Assembly: GCA_050733935.1 (NCBI GenBank)
Contig: JBOHUC010000037.1
Span: 1-63,080, forward strand
Length of the DNA: 63,080 nt
Direction of reading: 5' to 3'
Source: JBOHUC01 sp050733935
Lineage (GTDB): Bacteria; Eisenbacteria; RBG-16-71-46; DASYSL01
Shown here: piece by piece, positions 9,401 through 17,524 of the stretch
How the letters are laid out: every line of letters starts with the position of its first letter
Position numbering within the stretch: the first letter of the stretch is position 1
The notes under the pieces: model-generated
The model's input: the letters and a program-made list of their open reading frames with translations, nothing else
Told to the model about the DNA's origin: nothing
Database searches by the model: none
Position numbers and translations under genes: made by a program

Positions 9401-9441
9401 CCATGCACGTGATTCGCCGCCGCATCGCGGTGGTTCGCTAG
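6433..9441 (+). CDS. giant Ig-repeat surface protein with FlgD-like C-terminal domain
   Basis: 1002 residues. The GTG at 6433 is chosen because GAGGG precedes it and a signal peptide follows at once (RCILALALALAASG, cleaved near HDALAG). Four copies of a module of about 100 residues begin with RLQVLLPGE-type strands near residues 31, 255, 470 and 585 and contain a TGKTGTP turn. Between and after them lie Invasin/Big_1-like modules (about 146-245, 365-460, 697-800 and 802-900). The last about 95 residues start at NYPNPF and hold WIWDGKNGEG. It is likely an elongated exported adhesin or scaffold, probably the cargo or structural partner of the genes that follow. It heads the cluster, with 10 bases to the next gene. 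Confidence 0.85.
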   Translation: MRDSLRCILALALALAASGAIHHDALAGPYTRLQVLLPGESAAPGTSTGKTGTPTAQTSGVPFSITVRACDDTWTTVNTVTNVMQILSSDASATLPSSSQLTNGQAVFQVRFNAGGTFTVFAHDETDGTIPDAASAPVASLVLQGFEFNRITQKNQYAGQPMTITLRAVNPNGALVSGFNGAIRLKEITSFGDGRTSPETVTLSGGTWTGPVAMYRADETSINRGNVNLYAWLESAPQKNGTSDPFTVHPGNFSRLQVIVPGETPLPGSVTGKTGTPATQGAGRTFNVGVYATDQWWNPVPSGDNVRLTSSDPAANTPLTGALSNGFRQFLASLGTVGTQTLTVSDLSNGSITGMTSPPIPVIPSAVDHFVISTIPSSVTAGDPVSVTIRATDSNGNTIPNYTGDARLAANTGAGSISPEDIAFTAGEWTGTMRFFGAGGAVSFTCSDFAAPPNTGTSNAFTVAPGPLAKLQVLLPGETAEGGTADGKTGVPTPQSAGSPFTLTLRGVDAYWNLVPGVNDRVALASSDEFAGMPAETTLANGQRLLSVRLFKSGSQRIWASDVTNSSVGSDTSSYVTVGGGPFARVLILAPGESPAPGTTSGRTGAATDQSINFAFTCTVLATDNWWNPVGGVSDVVRLASDDPLATLPPDQALVDGRAEMVVRLARGGYNQISVSDVTDPSKAGSSTQVRAISSGFHLEASITPASARAGEPFTITVKVTNDAGSVIQEINSFVTLEVQNASTRQPGRGTLLTTQFQLLQGQRIVSETYTFVEPILIIARDDAGNAPATSNAITITPGVPANIVFSSTPSWLGGNKHGLLRAHLVDAFDNAVPGEPMVFQHLSGGGTLTPIDSLTDAQGDATADLLSARQPGMDRLRASSNGLVIDLDVQTAFVDPNADGGTMTNYPNPFHPPGQGTTLAWKLDDHANVTLRIFTMSGDLVLQQTFDRTMPGGTAGLNEWIWDGKNGEGKVVTSGGYIALVEAQGTGETMHVIRRRIAVVR

Positions 9442-9451
9442 GAGGGATCCT

Positions 9452-10735
9452 ATGATCCGGATGCTGCACTTCGGTCTCGGCGGGATCGCGCGATCCCTGA
9501 CGCTTCCGTCCACGCTCGTCGCGGGAGTCGTGCTCGTCGCGACGCCGGTGTTCGCCCAGTCCCAGAGCGCCGGGACACCCGGCGAATGGCTCACTCGCTA
9601 CACGAGCGCCCGCACCCTCGGGATGGGCGGTGCATACGTCGCGCAGGCGGACGATCCGCTCGGCGTCCTGTGGAACCCCGCAGGCCTCTCGGGCATGGAG
9701 CAGAACGAGGTCCGATTCGAGCACGCGCGGCTGTTCGAGGAGACCTCGATGAACAGCATCGGCTTCGCGGTTCCCGGAAGCCGGCTCCCGAGCCTCGGCG
9801 TGATGGTGCTCTCGATGCGCTCGGGCGAGTTCCAGCGCACGAACGACATGAACGACGATCTCGGAACGTTTCGCGACTCCGAGACCGCGTATCTCCTGAC
9901 CGCCTCCCGCGCGCTCACGCCGCGGCTTGCGATCGGCGCGAATTTCAAGGTCGTGACACACGCGGTCGAGGACTTCAGCGCGAGCGGCTTCGGCGTCGAC
10001 CTCGGCGGCACGTTCGACGCCACGCCGTCGCTCCGGATCGGTGCCTCGCTCGTCAACGTGGGCGGGCCCAAGCACACGCTTCGCGAAGTCGACGAGGCGT
10101 ACCCGCTGGTCATCCGGGGCGGGTTCGCGGCGACGCTGTTCGAGGGGCGCGGCCTGATCGCGGCCCAGGTCGATCAGTCGTCGGGCCCCGGCGTGCGGGT
10201 CCATGCCGGCGGTGAGTACTGGATCCAGCCGGCGCTCGCCGTCCGCGCGGGCTACGACCAATCGGCGCCGGCCGGTGGGTTCAGCTACCGGTTCCATCCG
10301 CAGTACCAGTTCGACTACGGCGTCTCGGACCAGACACTCGGCCTCACGCATCGCGTCGGGCTCTCGTACCGCTTCGGCGGGTTCTTCGCGAGCTCGAGCG
10401 CGGAGCCGGAAGTGTTCTCGCCCACGGGTGAGAAGGCCGTGACCCGCTTCACGCTCAATTCGCGGACGAAGGCCGAGCCGCGCGAGTGGACGCTCGACAT
10501 CCTCGGCAAGTCCGGGGAAGTCGCACGCCGCTTCGGTGGAAAAGGTCAGCCGCCCTCGCATATCCAGTGGGATGGCAAGGACGAATCCGGCATGCCGCTT
10601 CCCGACGGCCAGTACCGCTATCGCCTGGTCGTGATCGACTCCGTGGGACGCGTCGTCGAATCCCCGGACCGCATGGTCGAGATCGCGACCGGCGGACCGC
10701 AGGGCACGGTTCCGGTCCTGCCGGTGAACCCGTAG
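9452..10735 (+). CDS. PorV/PorQ-like outer-membrane barrel with FlgD-like tail
   Basis: 427 residues, ATG preceded by GGAGGG. The signal peptide ends near VFAQ (residue 36). The segment SARTLGMGGAYVA followed by DPLGVLWNPAGL is the N-terminal signature of the PorV/PorQ (UPF0164) family, outer-membrane barrels that act with type IX secretion in Bacteroidetes. Regular amphipathic strands continue to about residue 320 (VGLSYRFGGFF). The last 100 residues then carry a FlgD-like fold (HIQWDGKDESG, LPDGQYRYRLVVID), which is not part of ordinary PorV. The position next to an exported FlgD-tailed protein suggests a role in its export or anchoring. Confidence 0.82.
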   Translation: MIRMLHFGLGGIARSLTLPSTLVAGVVLVATPVFAQSQSAGTPGEWLTRYTSARTLGMGGAYVAQADDPLGVLWNPAGLSGMEQNEVRFEHARLFEETSMNSIGFAVPGSRLPSLGVMVLSMRSGEFQRTNDMNDDLGTFRDSETAYLLTASRALTPRLAIGANFKVVTHAVEDFSASGFGVDLGGTFDATPSLRIGASLVNVGGPKHTLREVDEAYPLVIRGGFAATLFEGRGLIAAQVDQSSGPGVRVHAGGEYWIQPALAVRAGYDQSAPAGGFSYRFHPQYQFDYGVSDQTLGLTHRVGLSYRFGGFFASSSAEPEVFSPTGEKAVTRFTLNSRTKAEPREWTLDILGKSGEVARRFGGKGQPPSHIQWDGKDESGMPLPDGQYRYRLVVIDSVGRVVESPDRMVEIATGGPQGTVPVLPVNP

Positions 10736-10748
10736 AGCGGGAGCCGCC

Positions 10749-13700
10749 ATGACGATCCTGCGCCAAAAGAAACTTTTGGGCTGGGCTCTGCCCGGACTCC
10801 TGATCGCGACTGCTTCGCACGTCGCACGTGCCGCCGATTCGATCGAGCCGATCGCCGTGCTCGAAGAAGTCGGGAACGCGTACGAGACGGTCCGGTGGCT
10901 CCCGCCGGACCAGCGGCCGGCCGCCCTCGACCAGACTGAGCTCTCGCTCGCGAAGGTCTTGCGGGGCAAACTCGACGGCGATCGTGCCGCCGCGGCACGG
11001 TTCCTCTCGGGCCGCATCCTGCTGGACCGCCGCGAATTCGCGCAGGCCGAGAACGCGTTCGGCTCGGCCGCAAAGTCGCTCGGCGGAGACTCTCCGTTCG
11101 CCGACGACGCGCAGTTCGCGGCCATCGAAGCGATCGAGGCCGCGGGCGACGACGCGCGAGCCGCGAAGGAATGGGTCCGCTGGGAAAAGCGCTATCCGAA
11201 GAGCACGCTCGTTCCGGCCGCGCGTCTCGCGCAGGCGTGGAACGCGATCCGTCGTGGCGAAACGGCGGCCGCGGAAGCCCAGCTTGCGGGCCTCGCGAAG
11301 TCTCATCCCTGGATGCAGAGCCAGTCGTCTTTCGTCCTCGCGCGCGCGACCGCCGCTTACGTCGCGGGCCGGATGCAGGACGCGCTTGCCGCTCTCGGCC
11401 CGAAGCCCGAGGGCGGACCGGCGACTTACCTCAAGGCGCTCTGCCTTCAGGCCCAGGGCTCGCTCCTCAAGGCGGCGGCCGCGTTCCAGGACGTCGCCGA
11501 GCGCGACGCCTCCGCACCGCTCCGCGACCAGGCCCTCTACGCAAAGGCGAACACGTTCCTCGTGGCGCGCGATTTCCGGAGTGCCGCGGGCGAGTTTGCG
11601 CGCGTGGCGGAGCGGGTCTCGAACGCCGACATCCGGGCGGAGTGTGAGCTCCGTGCGAGCGCAGCGGTCTTCCTGAGCGGCGCTCCCGATTCGGCGCTTG
11701 TGATGCTGCGTGACCTCGCCGATCGCCGCGCCGGAACGGACGTCGCGGCACGCGCGCAGTTCCTTGTCGGCGAGTGCCTCATCGCGCGCGGACAGCACGC
11801 GGAGGCGATCGTCGAGCTCAACCGAGTGCTGAAGGACTACTTCAAGCATTCCGTCGCGGCGAGCGCCCAGTACCAGGTCGCCCGCTGCCTCGATGCGATG
11901 GGCCGCCCTGCCGACGCCACGGGCAGCTACCAGGCCGTCGTCTCCGGCTATCCGCTCGAGCCCGAGTCCCCCGCGGCCGCGTATCTCGCGGGCGTGGGCC
12001 TCCTCGAGATGGGAAAGCCGCTCGCGGCCGCACCGTACTTCCAGCTCGTGCTCGACCGTTACGCGAAGGTCGGCGAGACCGGTCTCGCCGTGTTCGCGCG
12101 TCCCGAGCACCAGGAGCTCGTCGAGGCGGCCCTGTGCCTGCTCGAGCTCTCGTATCACCGGGCCGGAAACCTGGGGCAGCTCGCCGGGGCGCCGCACCTG
12201 CTCCTCACGCGCATGCCCGAGAGCCGATCGACGTGGCGCGCGTGGTCGCTCCTGATCGACGCCGACGCATCGGCTGCGATGGCGCGCTACCCCGAGGCGC
12301 AGGCGACGCTCGAGCGCCTCGCGCGCGAGTTCCCGGATCATGCCGTGAACGCGCACGCGACCAAACTCCTCGCCTGGACGTATGCGCGGCAGGGCAACGA
12401 CAGTCTCGCGATCGCGACCGAGGAGCGGCTTCTCGCACGCTGGGGCGCGACGGCCGAACCCGCGATCATCAGTGCAGCTTTTCTCGACATCGCGCACGAG
12501 CGCTTCAACCAGAAGCGCTATCGCGAGGCGGCTTCGGCCTACGAGGACTTCCTGCGCCGCTTCCCCGGACACGCGCGGCGCGCGGACGCGCTCTACCAGG
12601 CCGGGCTCTGCTACCTGCGTCTCGACCGCGCGGGCGATGCGGTCGATCGCTGGGAGGCGATCGTCGAGGAGGCTCCGGCCTCGAAGCTCGCGGAACGCGC
12701 GTGGGCGCGAGCCGGTGACGTCTACTTCCAGGCCGGCAAGTACGGTGAAGCGCGGCGTTGCTACGAGGGACTCCTCAAGAACTTCGTGGGGAGCCCGGCG
12801 GCCTCGATCGCGTCGCTGCGCCTCGCGCAGTGCGCGTACAACGAAGGCCAGGACGCCGTCGCACTCGAAGGCTTCTCGAACACGATTGCGCAGTATCCCG
12901 GCACGCCGGCGGCCCGCGAGGCCGTTCGCGGACAGGAGCGCGCGCTCTACCGCCTGAGCCAGTCGAAGGAGGGCACGACGACGCTCGCGCGGCTCGTCGA
13001 ACAGTATCCGACGAGCGCGTTCGCGGCCGACGCTCAGTTCCAGATCGCGCGCCGTGCTTACCAGGAGAAGCGCTGGCAGGAAGCGGCCGAGGGATTCCGC
13101 CGCGTCGTGAGCCAGTTCCCGGCGTTCTCCGCTGCGGACCAGGCGCAGTTCCTGCTCGCCGACGCGCTCGTGGAGGCCGGTTCCCCTGCGGAATCGCGCC
13201 AGGCATTCGAGCAGTTCCTTGCGTTCTTCCCCGAGAGCGAGCTCCTCCCGACCGCGTACTTCCGCCTGGGGCTCCTCCGCTTCGCGGAGAAGGATTACAT
13301 GGCGGCCGCCGTGGCGTTCACCCGCACGCTCGACGACTCGGCCGCAAAGGACGTGCGGGGTGCGGCGCTCTACAACCTCGCGCTCTGCCAGCGCCAGCTC
13401 GGGCGGACCGAAGAGGCCCGTCAGGATCTCGAGCGCCACCGGAGCGAGTTCGGGAACGATTCTCGCGCCGCGGACGTCGCGTTCCAGCTCGGCGACCTCC
13501 ACGAATCGGGTGGCCGCACGAAGGAAGCGATCGCCGAGTTCGAGCGCGCGCTTTCGGCCAGTCCCTCGCCGGCGCTCAAGGTCGAGGCGGCCTATCGCCT
13601 TGGGCGAGCCCGCGAGGCGGACGGCGACCCGGTCGCGGCACTTGAGGCCTACCAGATCGCCGTCGCCGCGCCCGAACGCGACGACGCGTACCGCCTGTCG

Positions 13701-13859
13701 GCGGTCGCGCGCTGTGCGGCCCTGTACGAATCACGGAAGGAGTACACGAAGGCCGTGAGCGCTTACCGCGACATCATGCGGAACGCCCGCGACGAGGAGC
13801 TGGTGTCGGTGGCCACGGACCGGGTCTCGCAGCTCGAAAGCCGGACCCGCAAGCGCTAA
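10749..13859 (+). CDS. large periplasmic TPR-repeat protein
   Basis: 1036 residues with a signal peptide (residues 1-28, ending HVARAADS). The rest is a chain of TPR helices: recurring ALYNLALCQRQLGRTEEA, ADALYQAGLCYLRLDRAGDA and AEFERALS-type units, similar to CpoB/YbgF and BamD-like repeats. Proteins of this type bridge envelope complexes. Its place between a barrel gene and ExbB, with 13- and 19-base gaps, suggests a periplasmic scaffold that links the inner-membrane motor to the outer-membrane barrel, much as CpoB joins Tol-Pal. The tail is basic (ESRTRKR). The actual partner proteins are inferred only from gene order. Confidence 0.82.
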   Translation: MTILRQKKLLGWALPGLLIATASHVARAADSIEPIAVLEEVGNAYETVRWLPPDQRPAALDQTELSLAKVLRGKLDGDRAAAARFLSGRILLDRREFAQAENAFGSAAKSLGGDSPFADDAQFAAIEAIEAAGDDARAAKEWVRWEKRYPKSTLVPAARLAQAWNAIRRGETAAAEAQLAGLAKSHPWMQSQSSFVLARATAAYVAGRMQDALAALGPKPEGGPATYLKALCLQAQGSLLKAAAAFQDVAERDASAPLRDQALYAKANTFLVARDFRSAAGEFARVAERVSNADIRAECELRASAAVFLSGAPDSALVMLRDLADRRAGTDVAARAQFLVGECLIARGQHAEAIVELNRVLKDYFKHSVAASAQYQVARCLDAMGRPADATGSYQAVVSGYPLEPESPAAAYLAGVGLLEMGKPLAAAPYFQLVLDRYAKVGETGLAVFARPEHQELVEAALCLLELSYHRAGNLGQLAGAPHLLLTRMPESRSTWRAWSLLIDADASAAMARYPEAQATLERLAREFPDHAVNAHATKLLAWTYARQGNDSLAIATEERLLARWGATAEPAIISAAFLDIAHERFNQKRYREAASAYEDFLRRFPGHARRADALYQAGLCYLRLDRAGDAVDRWEAIVEEAPASKLAERAWARAGDVYFQAGKYGEARRCYEGLLKNFVGSPAASIASLRLAQCAYNEGQDAVALEGFSNTIAQYPGTPAAREAVRGQERALYRLSQSKEGTTTLARLVEQYPTSAFAADAQFQIARRAYQEKRWQEAAEGFRRVVSQFPAFSAADQAQFLLADALVEAGSPAESRQAFEQFLAFFPESELLPTAYFRLGLLRFAEKDYMAAAVAFTRTLDDSAAKDVRGAALYNLALCQRQLGRTEEARQDLERHRSEFGNDSRAADVAFQLGDLHESGGRTKEAIAEFERALSASPSPALKVEAAYRLGRAREADGDPVAALEAYQIAVAAPERDDAYRLSAVARCAALYESRKEYTKAVSAYRDIMRNARDEELVSVATDRVSQLESRTRKR

Positions 13860-13878
13860 CGAGAGGAGCGGAAAGCCC

Positions 13879-14523
13879 ATGTTCGAGAACTTCGACTGGA
13901 TCCACGCGATGCAGACAAGCCCCGTGATGCTCGTCATCCTGGGCTGCAGCATCGTCACGTTCGGCTACGCGGTCGAACGCCTGATGTACTTCAGCAAGCG
14001 CCGGGGAAGCCCGGAGGTGCTGATCGCGCAGGCGCTCGTCAAGGCGCGGAACGGCCAGGCACAGGAGGCGGCCGGCGCGCTCGTGGCCGCTCCGCATCCG
14101 GGCGGCCCGGTCGCCGCACAGGTGATCGAAAACGCGCACCGTTCGACCGAAGTGATCGAAGAGAAGATCCAGATCGCGCTCTCGCAGCAGCGTCTCCTGT
14201 TCGAGCGCAACCTCGGGATCCTCGGCACCATGGGAAACACGGCCCCGCTCATCGGGCTCCTCGGCACCGTCTGGGGCATCATGCGCGCGTTTCACGATCT
14301 CGCGACCACCGGCTCGGCCGGCCCGTCGGTCGTGGCCGCCGGTATCGCCGAGGCGCTGTTCACGACGGCCGCCGGCCTCATCGTCGCCGTCCCGGCCGTC
14401 ATGCTCTACAACCACTTCACCCGCCGCATGAGCGTGCTGCTCACGGAGGCGGAGAACCAGGCGCGCGGCCTCCGGCTCGAGCTGCTCGAGGACACGCACA
14501 CCTCCCAGAGGATGGCGGCGTGA
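13879..14523 (+). CDS. exbB: MotA/TolQ/ExbB proton channel family protein
   Basis: 214 residues with three membrane helices: about 17-36, 112-135 (GNTAPLIGLLGTVWGIM, the family signature) and 150-175 (AEALFTTAAGLIVAVPAV). It forms the pentameric proton channel that, with ExbD, powers TonB- or Tol-type envelope work. ATG with GAGAGGAGC upstream. The stop overlaps the GTG start of the first ExbD gene, so translation is coupled. Naming it ExbB rather than TolQ or GldL is arbitrary; the neighbouring TonB gene favours ExbB. Confidence 0.92.
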   Translation: MFENFDWIHAMQTSPVMLVILGCSIVTFGYAVERLMYFSKRRGSPEVLIAQALVKARNGQAQEAAGALVAAPHPGGPVAAQVIENAHRSTEVIEEKIQIALSQQRLLFERNLGILGTMGNTAPLIGLLGTVWGIMRAFHDLATTGSAGPSVVAAGIAEALFTTAAGLIVAVPAVMLYNHFTRRMSVLLTEAENQARGLRLELLEDTHTSQRMAA

Positions 14524-14936
14524 AGTTTTCGCGCAAGCGGACCCCGACCGAGACCGGCATCTACGAGCCGAACATGACGCCGCTCATCGACGTCTCGCTC
14601 GTGCTCGTCGTGATCCTGCTCGTCGCGACTCCGATGGCGTTCCAGTCGTCGATCGCGGTTTCGCGCGCGGCCGAGAGCGGCCAGAAGGCCGAGCCGACGC
14701 GCACGGAATGGGTGGAGGTGACCATCCTCCCGGGCGATCGCGTGATCGTGAACAAGGAAGAGGTGCCGCGCTCGGCGCTCGGCCCCTACCTGGCCGCCCG
14801 GATCGCCGAGAGCGCAACCCGGCGCGTGCTCATTCGGTGCGACGATGCCGTGCCGCACTTCGAATTCGTCGGCGTGCTCGACGAGGCGAAGCTCTGCGGC
14901 GCAGCGGGCATCGCGGTCGTCGGAGGTGCACGGTGA
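14520..14936 (+). CDS. exbD: ExbD/TolR family protein (first copy)
   Basis: 138 residues, GTG start overlapping the ExbB stop (GTGA). The single helix follows NMTPLIDVSLVLVVILL, whose aspartate is the conserved proton-carrying residue. The periplasmic part has the TolR/ExbD fold (VEVTILPGDRVIVNKEEV, LIRCDDAVPHFEFVGVLDEA). It shares little sequence with the second ExbD next to it. That may mean a hetero-dimeric rotor or specialisation on two partners. The stop overlaps the next start by one base (TGATG at 14934-14938). Confidence 0.9.
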   Translation: MKFSRKRTPTETGIYEPNMTPLIDVSLVLVVILLVATPMAFQSSIAVSRAAESGQKAEPTRTEWVEVTILPGDRVIVNKEEVPRSALGPYLAARIAESATRRVLIRCDDAVPHFEFVGVLDEAKLCGAAGIAVVGGAR

Positions 14937-15355
14937 TGCGTCGTTCCGCCGCGGCTCCCGAGTTGATCACACGCATCAACGTGACGCCGATCATCGACGT
15001 CGCGCTCGTGCTCGTGATCATCCTCCTGGTCACGGCTCCGCTCATGTCGATTCCCGGTCTCCCGGTCAATCTCCCCCAGGCACGCACGCGCCAGGCGGAG
15101 AACCAGCGCAACGTGAGCATCACGCTGGGCCAGGGCGGGGAGCTCGCCGTCGACGACCGTGTCGTCACACCCGCGGAGATTCGGGAAGCCATCCGGAGCC
15201 GGCTGACCGAAGTCGGTGACGACGTGCTCGTCGTCGTGCGGGCGGACTCGAATGCCCCGTACGCCGACGTGCGGGCGCTGCTCGACGAAGCGCGCGGGGC
15301 AGGCGCCCAGAGGATCGCGATCGCCACCCGGCAGCGAGTGGATGTCACGCCATGA
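14936..15355 (+). CDS. exbD: ExbD/TolR family protein (second copy)
   Basis: 139 residues. The ATG at 14936 shares its A with the stop of the first ExbD (TGATG). The helix is INVTPIIDVALVLVIILLV, with the conserved aspartate; the periplasmic domain contains VSITLGQGGELAVDDRVV and VVVRADSNAPYADVRALLDEA. Two ExbD genes in a row after one ExbB are also seen in some TonB systems of FCB and proteobacterial genomes. The stop overlaps the TonB start (ATGA). The order ExbB-ExbD-ExbD-TonB implies one complex made in fixed ratio. Confidence 0.9.
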   Translation: MRRSAAAPELITRINVTPIIDVALVLVIILLVTAPLMSIPGLPVNLPQARTRQAENQRNVSITLGQGGELAVDDRVVTPAEIREAIRSRLTEVGDDVLVVVRADSNAPYADVRALLDEARGAGAQRIAIATRQRVDVTP

Positions 15356-16347
15356 GACTCGAGACCGTTCGCCTGGCCGCCGCCGGTTCGCCGTGGACCG
15401 GCACCGTGAATGCGCGGATCGCCGCGGACCTTGCGGCCACACGCACGCGCACGCGCTGGTGCATGACCTGGAGCATGGCGGCGCACGCGCTCCTGTTGCT
15501 CTTGCTGTTTCTCGCGCCGAAGGCACTGCCCCAGGCGCCGGCGCTCACCGAGATCACGCTCCTCGATCCCGGCGAGCTCGCGGCCGGTTCCGAGGCACCG
15601 TCCGCGCGGATCGAAGCGGCGGCGAGCACCGAGGGCGCGCTCACCGCGGGCGATCGGGACGAGATGTTCCGACGCACTCTTCCGCGGGCGGATGTCGAAC
15701 CGGATCCGCAGAACGACGAAGTGCTGAACGATCGTCTCGCGTCGCGACTTGCGACGCTTCAGAGCGACGCGTCTTCGAAGGTCGTGGGGGCGGCCGAATC
15801 CCGCACGAATGGCCTCTGGGGAGGCGCTGCGAACGCACCGTCGGCCGAGCCCGGCGGAGGAGCGGGACGCTCCGTGAGTCTCAATCGCGGGGGCGGGCTT
15901 GCTCCTGCCCCTTCGCTTGCGCTCACGCGCGGCGGAGGTGGAACCGCCCCCGCACCCGCTCTGGTCGCGACGAACCCGTCGGGGGAGCGCTCGGCCACGC
16001 AGGCCCCCGCGACGGCCGGAGAGGCGACCGCGCGACGGTCGCTCTCGGGGGCGGCGCTCGCCGGGCCGATTGCGGATCGAGCCGTCATGTCGTACCGCAA
16101 ACCCGTGTATCCGGAATGGGCGAAGAAGGATCTGGTGGAGGGCTCGGTGACGCTCTACTTCGTGGTGCGGGCGGATGGCTCGATCAAGGAGAACGTGCTC
16201 GTCCAGCGCACGGCCGGCTTCGAAGACTTCGACGAGAGTGCCCGCGTCGCACTCCGCGCGTGGCGGTTCGCGCCGCTCACGGGCGGTCGGACCGGGGAGC
16301 AGTGGGGAACGATCACGTTCCACTTCAAGATCGAAGGGGCGGGCTGA
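15352..16347 (+). CDS. tonB: TonB family energy transducer
   Basis: 331 residues, ATG overlapping the stop of the second ExbD. A single helix at about 43-61 (AAHALLLLLLFLAPKAL) is preceded by an unusually long cytoplasmic N terminus. A flexible Gly/Ala/Pro-rich linker spans about 120-240. The C-terminal TonB domain (about 250-331) has the canonical YPEWAKKDLVEGSVTLYFVV and WRFAPL. The linker is long enough to cross the periplasm. It should transmit ExbBD energy to an outer-membrane partner, either the PorV-like protein here or TonB-dependent receptors such as the one at 31.8 kb. Confidence 0.9.
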   Translation: MRLETVRLAAAGSPWTGTVNARIAADLAATRTRTRWCMTWSMAAHALLLLLLFLAPKALPQAPALTEITLLDPGELAAGSEAPSARIEAAASTEGALTAGDRDEMFRRTLPRADVEPDPQNDEVLNDRLASRLATLQSDASSKVVGAAESRTNGLWGGAANAPSAEPGGGAGRSVSLNRGGGLAPAPSLALTRGGGGTAPAPALVATNPSGERSATQAPATAGEATARRSLSGAALAGPIADRAVMSYRKPVYPEWAKKDLVEGSVTLYFVVRADGSIKENVLVQRTAGFEDFDESARVALRAWRFAPLTGGRTGEQWGTITFHFKIEGAG

Positions 16348-16350
16348 GAC

Positions 16351-17487
16351 ATGACGACGAACGGATGTTCCCGAATCGTGATTCTGTGCCTGCTCGCGTC
16401 GCTCGCGTCGGGCGGCTCGCCCGTCGACGCCGCGGCACAGACGAAGGCGAAAGCCCGGAAGACGACGAAGAAGCCGGCCGCCACACAGACGGCCACGAAG
16501 GCGACCACGAAGTCCGGCACGAAGTCGACGACGCAGACCGCGGCCCCGACGTCCGCAACGACCGATTCGACCGGGACGTCGAAGACACCGGCGGCCACAT
16601 CGGCCACGTCGGACACGCCGACGACTTCGAGCGCGAGCAAGGACGACTACACGATCCCCGGCGGACAGGAAGGCACGGTGTTCCGGAGCCTCACCGTCGA
16701 GGGCGAGGATCGCGTCCACTTCGAGTTCGAGCGGCCGGCGCTCGCGCCCAATCTCGACCCGCACAAGGCGCCGGGCCTCGATCCCGGGAACGCAGCCGAC
16801 GTGCTGCTCCGCAGCGGACCCGATCTCGTGCGGCCGTTCACGGAGCTGTCGTCGCATGCGGGCTCGCCGTGGATCGCGCGGCCGTGGCTCTCGCATTTCT
16901 CGCACGGACCGGTCGCGCGATTCCGTCCGGAGGTCACGGACGTTGAGCGCTGGAAGCTCATGGTGGCGAATGCAAAGGGCGAGACCGTCGCGACGATGGA
17001 AGGCAAGGGCAAGCCGCCGCGGGACATCGAATGGGACGGCCGCTCGAAGGACGGGACGACCGTCGTCCCCGATCTCATGTACTCGTACGTCTTCGAGGCC
17101 TATGACCGGGCCGGCAACAAGCGGAACTTCGTCGGTGAGGGATTCCGCGTGTCCGCGTACCGACTCCAGTCCGAGTCCGGTCCGACGCTCGTGTTCTCGG
17201 CGCGCGAGCTCGCGTGGCCCGAGGTGGACGCGAATCGCGCCAGCGCCCGCCTCGCGACGCCGCCCATCCTGCTCGAATCCGCGACCTGGCTCAATCAGTC
17301 GCCGCGGGCGGACCGTCCCGTGCGTGTCACCGTGACCGCACGCGGTTACGAGCAGGCGGAAACGGTCGCGGCGAGCGTCGTCCGGCTCCTCACGCCGCAG
17401 CTCGCGGGGGACCCGACCCGGGTCAAGAGCCAGGCGATCGTCCAACCGGACGCGCCCGAGGGCGGAACGGTCACGATCGGATACTGA
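16351..17487 (+). CDS. exported protein with Lys/Thr-rich linker and FlgD-like domain
   Basis: 378 residues, three bases after TonB. A signal peptide (ending VDAAAQ near residue 30) is followed by about 65 residues rich in Lys, Thr, Ala and Ser. A folded region from about 100 then contains ERWKLMVANAKGETV and IEWDGRSKDGTTV with LMYSYVFEAYD, a FlgD-Ig-like domain placed mid-protein. The end carries beta strands (VRVTVTARGYEQAE) like the repeating part of OmpA-linked FlgD proteins. It has a parallel in the FlgD-like tail of the PorV-like protein, with the same order of WDG and aromatic strand, so the two may assemble together. Confidence 0.75.
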   Translation: MTTNGCSRIVILCLLASLASGGSPVDAAAQTKAKARKTTKKPAATQTATKATTKSGTKSTTQTAAPTSATTDSTGTSKTPAATSATSDTPTTSSASKDDYTIPGGQEGTVFRSLTVEGEDRVHFEFERPALAPNLDPHKAPGLDPGNAADVLLRSGPDLVRPFTELSSHAGSPWIARPWLSHFSHGPVARFRPEVTDVERWKLMVANAKGETVATMEGKGKPPRDIEWDGRSKDGTTVVPDLMYSYVFEAYDRAGNKRNFVGEGFRVSAYRLQSESGPTLVFSARELAWPEVDANRASARLATPPILLESATWLNQSPRADRPVRVTVTARGYEQAETVAASVVRLLTPQLAGDPTRVKSQAIVQPDAPEGGTVTIGY

Positions 17488-17524
17488 TTCCCCGAGGATT
17501 TGTCGTCGACGGCTCGCGCGGACG

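Noticed and set aside
6319..9594. 1091-codon open frame opposite the giant Ig-repeat gene
   Set aside because: It is an antisense shadow created by high third-position G+C: Arg/Ala/Gly/Val-rich, no ribosome site, no domain, while the plus-strand protein has clear repeats and a signal peptide.
10455..13502. 1015-codon open frame opposite the TPR gene
   Set aside because: Shadow frame; the TPR pattern is on the plus strand.
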